Positions 3,182-5,764 of a stretch of DNA of 5,764 nt are shown here, piece after piece; positions within the stretch are counted from its first letter, which is position 1, and each line of letters opens with the position of its first letter. The notes under the pieces were generated by a model, which ran no database searches, was not told the origin of the DNA, and was given only the letters and a program-made list of their open reading frames with translations. This DNA comes from Phycisphaerae bacterium (GTDB lineage Bacteria > Planctomycetota > Phycisphaerae > SM23-33): the NCBI GenBank assembly GCA_030610965.1, contig JAUWQU010000290.1, positions 1 through 5,764 on the forward strand, read 5' to 3'. Both the position numbers and the translations under genes were made by a program.

Positions 3182-5764
3182 TTGGCAACACGCGTTTTTG
3201 AACTTGCAAGAGAACTTGGCGTAAAGAGCAAGGCGATGCTCGAGAAGTGTCGCGCCGAAGGGCTGGACATCAAGAACCACATGGCCACGCTTTCAGCCGG
3301 TCTGGAGGCGACGCTGCGCGAGTGGTTCAGCGGTGACGACTCGCAGACAGCTGTCGAGACGGCCGAGCACGTGGACCTGAAGAAAGCGCGAGCCGAGGCC
3401 CGCAAGAGCCGCCGGCCCAGCGAACTGGCCGCGCCGGCGGCGCCCGAGGCCGCGCCCGAGACCGAGGCCGAGGCAGAGGCAGAGCCCGCGACGGTCGAGG
3501 CAGAGCAACCCGCCGAAGCCGAGGCCGCCGAAGCCGAGCAGGCTCCCGCCGTGGCTGTGGCAGAACCTCTGGCAGCAGAGGCCGAACTACCTGCCGCCCC
3601 GGAGCCCGAGCCGGCTGTTGAGGCCGAGGCCGAGGCCGAGCCGCCGGCTCAAGTGGCGGCCGAACAGGCCGACGAAACGCAAGCTGAGGCGCCCGAGGCC
3701 GACCAAGCGCAGCAAGAGCAGGCGCCCGAGAAGCCTGAGATAATGCCTGCCGGCCCGCAGCTCATCCCCCGCCCGGCCAAGCTCCAGGGCCCGCGGATCG
3801 TTCGCATTGAAGCCGCGGACCACGTCGAGCGCCCGCGTCGTCGCTCGTCGCCTACCCCGATGGGCGTCGGGCCCAGCGTCGTCGGCGGCTCTACGCAGGA
3901 TACTACTCGCCGGGGCGATGGCACCAAGAGCTTCGTCGGCGACGATAAGAAGAAGGGCAAGCGTCGCAGCCCGCGCCGACGGGCCGGCACCGGGCGCAGC
4001 GCCGAAGGTGGCGGGGGCGACAAGCTCAAGGAATGGCGAGATCGCGACCTCCAGGAGCGTTCCGCCCGCCTGGCCGCGGCCGCCGGCGGAGGCCTGCGAA
4101 GGCACAGGGCATCCGTCGCCCGCAAAGGCGGGCAGAGCCGCCCCAACGTCAAGGTCGGCAAGGTCGAAATCGACGAGCCGATCTCCATCAAGAGCCTCTC
4201 GGCCGCCACCGGCCTCAAGGCAGCCGAGATCATCCGCAAGCTCATGGAAATGGGCACGCTGGTGACAACCAACCAGACCATCACAGTCGAGTTGGCCGAG
4301 GCGGCCGTCGCCGACTTCGACATCGAGCTCGACGTCCGCCGCGAGCAAACGGCCGAGCAGCAGGTCGTCGCGCAGGTGGCAGCCCGCGAGGCCGGCGAGA
4401 TGGTCACTCGGGCGCCCGTCGTCACCTTTCTCGGGCACGTCGACCACGGCAAGACCTCGCTGCTGGACCACATCCGCCACGCCGCCGTCGCCGACGGCGA
4501 GGCAGGCGGGATCACCCAGCACATCGGCAGCTACCGCTACGACCTCGGCGACAAGCACGTGGTCTTCCTGGACACCCCGGGCCACGAGGCCTTCACCGCC
4601 ATGCGGGCCCGCGGCGCCAACATGACCGACGTGGTCGTGCTCGTGGTGGCCGCCGATGACGGCGTGATGCCGCAGACCGTCGAGGCGATCAATCACGCCA
4701 GGGCCGCCAATGTGCCCATCGTGGTGGCCCTGAACAAGGTGGACCTGCCCAACGCGAACATCCAGCGCGCGATGGCCCAGCTTGCCGAACGCGAGCTCCA
4801 GCCGCGGCAATGGGGCGGAACCATCGAAGTAATGGAAACCTCCGCCACGACCGGCAAAGGCATCGAAGAACTGGTCGAGGTGCTCAGCCTCGAAGCCGAA
4901 CTGCTGGAGCTCAAGGCCGAGATCGACGCCCCGGCCACCGGGTACGTCATAGAGTCCGAGATGGACACCGCCAGAGGCGCACTTGTCAGGCTGCTGATCC
5001 GCGACGGGACGCTGAAGGTAGGCGACATCGTCCTGGCCGGGCAAAGCCACGGCCGGGTGCGACGGATCGTCGACGACAAGGGCAATGAGATCGAATCCGC
5101 CGGGCCCAGCACGCCGGTGGAAGTCGCCGGGCTGGACAGCGTGGCCGAAGCAGGCGACAAGTTCTTCGTGGTCGCCGACCTCGACCAGGCCCGCACCGCG
5201 GCCGGCGACCGCCGACAGCGAAGCCGCACACGCCAGCTTTCCTCAGGGACCAAGGCCACTCTGGAGACCTTGCTCAGCGGCATCGAGCAGGGGCGGGTCA
5301 GCGAAGTGCCCCTGATAATCAAGGCGGACGTGCAGGGCTCGATCGAGGCCCTGGCCGGATCGCTGGAAAAGCTCAGCACCGACGAGGCGAAGGTGAACAT
5401 CCTCCACGCCGCCGTCGGCGGAGTCACCACCGGCGACGTGACGCTGGCTGACGCCTCTGGAGCGCTGATCATCGGCTTCAACGCGGTGCCCGACTCCTCC
5501 GCCCGCCAGTTGGCCGAGGCGAAGGGCGTCGATATCCGCGTCTACCGAGTCATCTACGACATCGTCGACGACGTCCGCAAGGCACTGGAAGAGGGCCTGA
5601 CGCCCGAGATCCGCGAGGAAACGCTGGGCAGGGCCGAGGTCAGGCAGGTGTTCAAGGTCTCCCGCGTAGGCTCGATCGCCGGATGCATGGTGCTCGACGG
5701 CGTGGCCAACCGCAACGCCCGCGTCCGCGTCATCCGAGACAACATCGTGGTCATCGACGAGCGG
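3182..5764 (+). CDS. infB: Translation initiation factor IF-2, 3' end beyond window
   Basis: IF-2 is the GTPase that brings formyl-Met-tRNA to the 30S subunit and promotes subunit joining. All 861 codons to the window edge are open. The TTG start opens ATRVFELARELGVKSK, a first IF2_N domain (about 1-50). An Ala/Glu/Pro-rich acidic stretch (about 81-186) is followed by a basic Arg/Lys/Gly-rich stretch (about 195-322) containing KEWRDRDLQER at 283-293. A second IF2_N-like domain lies at 334-385. The G domain has G1 GHVDHGKTS (418-426), G2 GGITQHIG (442-449), G3 DTPGHE (464-469), G4 NKVD (518-521) and G5 SATTG (554-558), so all nucleotide-binding residues are present. Domain II runs from about 583, domain III from about 709 (VPLIIKADVQGSIEAL), and domain IV begins near 806. 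By comparison with E. coli about 50-60 C-terminal residues are missing off the edge. It follows nusA by 98 nt in a probable operon. Confidence 0.97.
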   Translation, partial: MATRVFELARELGVKSKAMLEKCRAEGLDIKNHMATLSAGLEATLREWFSGDDSQTAVETAEHVDLKKARAEARKSRRPSELAAPAAPEAAPETEAEAEAEPATVEAEQPAEAEAAEAEQAPAVAVAEPLAAEAELPAAPEPEPAVEAEAEAEPPAQVAAEQADETQAEAPEADQAQQEQAPEKPEIMPAGPQLIPRPAKLQGPRIVRIEAADHVERPRRRSSPTPMGVGPSVVGGSTQDTTRRGDGTKSFVGDDKKKGKRRSPRRRAGTGRSAEGGGGDKLKEWRDRDLQERSARLAAAAGGGLRRHRASVARKGGQSRPNVKVGKVEIDEPISIKSLSAATGLKAAEIIRKLMEMGTLVTTNQTITVELAEAAVADFDIELDVRREQTAEQQVVAQVAAREAGEMVTRAPVVTFLGHVDHGKTSLLDHIRHAAVADGEAGGITQHIGSYRYDLGDKHVVFLDTPGHEAFTAMRARGANMTDVVVLVVAADDGVMPQTVEAINHARAANVPIVVALNKVDLPNANIQRAMAQLAERELQPRQWGGTIEVMETSATTGKGIEELVEVLSLEAELLELKAEIDAPATGYVIESEMDTARGALVRLLIRDGTLKVGDIVLAGQSHGRVRRIVDDKGNEIESAGPSTPVEVAGLDSVAEAGDKFFVVADLDQARTAAGDRRQRSRTRQLSSGTKATLETLLSGIEQGRVSEVPLIIKADVQGSIEALAGSLEKLSTDEAKVNILHAAVGGVTTGDVTLADASGALIIGFNAVPDSSARQLAEAKGVDIRVYRVIYDIVDDVRKALEEGLTPEIREETLGRAEVRQVFKVSRVGSIAGCMVLDGVANRNARVRVIRDNIVVIDER

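Noticed and set aside
1335..3209. 624-codon open frame on the - strand opposite nusA
   Set aside because: It is the antisense shadow of nusA. The + strand has a complete NusA with all domains, the antisense protein is low-complexity (Leu/Gly/Arg runs and repeats mirroring the nusA repeats), and the frame runs on into the leader. High GC explains its length.
3587..5050. 487-codon open frame on the - strand opposite infB
   Set aside because: It is antisense to the IF-2 G domain and linker, whose motifs are all intact on the + strand. The - strand translation has no recognisable domain and an Asp/His/Gly-rich composition typical of antisense frames.

Overview
This GC-rich window carries the start of a nusA-infB transcription/translation operon on the + strand. 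It is preceded by about 1 kb of non-coding DNA, a single tRNA-Val gene on the - strand, and the remnant of a PEP-CTERM exported protein. The organism is most likely a planctomycete, perhaps of the Phycisphaerae. The grounds are the wording of the IF-2 N-terminus, the PEP-CTERM tail with its short hydrophobic stretch and Arg cluster, weak ribosome-binding sites, and nusA with no rimP in front of it. This placement is inferred from protein wording, not from a search.

Layout. Positions 1-240 hold no gene I can support. At 241-420 an open frame with no start codon ends in a PEP-CTERM sorting signal, followed by a strong hairpin (449-473). tRNA-Val(UAC) lies at 555-628 on the - strand. It has its own promoter (640-668) and a near-perfect intrinsic terminator (524-550), so it is a self-contained unit. 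Positions 630-1020 have no gene but contain an inverted array of 7-bp repeats that can fold into a branched structure (694-790) and a short GT-rich direct-repeat patch (921-963).

From about 1030 the DNA looks like an RNA-producing unit. A good sigma70-type promoter (1031-1058) is followed by about 450 nt with no convincing protein but many pairing segments, including a 14-bp long-range helix. It ends at a textbook intrinsic terminator (502-530 in the second thousand, i.e. 1502-1530), 53 nt before the nusA start codon. The simplest reading is a long structured leader that attenuates the nusA-infB operon. A separate noncoding RNA is the alternative. I could not match it to RNase P RNA, tmRNA, SRP RNA, 6S RNA or a T-box.

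nusA (1584-3083) encodes a complete NusA: N-terminal RNA-polymerase-binding domain, S1, KH1, KH2 and a helix-hairpin-helix-like segment. A disordered acidic tail built from recent tandem duplications follows. infB (from 3182, TTG start, good Shine-Dalgarno) encodes IF-2 and runs off the right edge about 50-60 residues short of its usual end. The two genes work together as transcription elongation/termination factor and translation initiation GTPase. In many bacteria they share one operon in which NusA influences its own leader termination.
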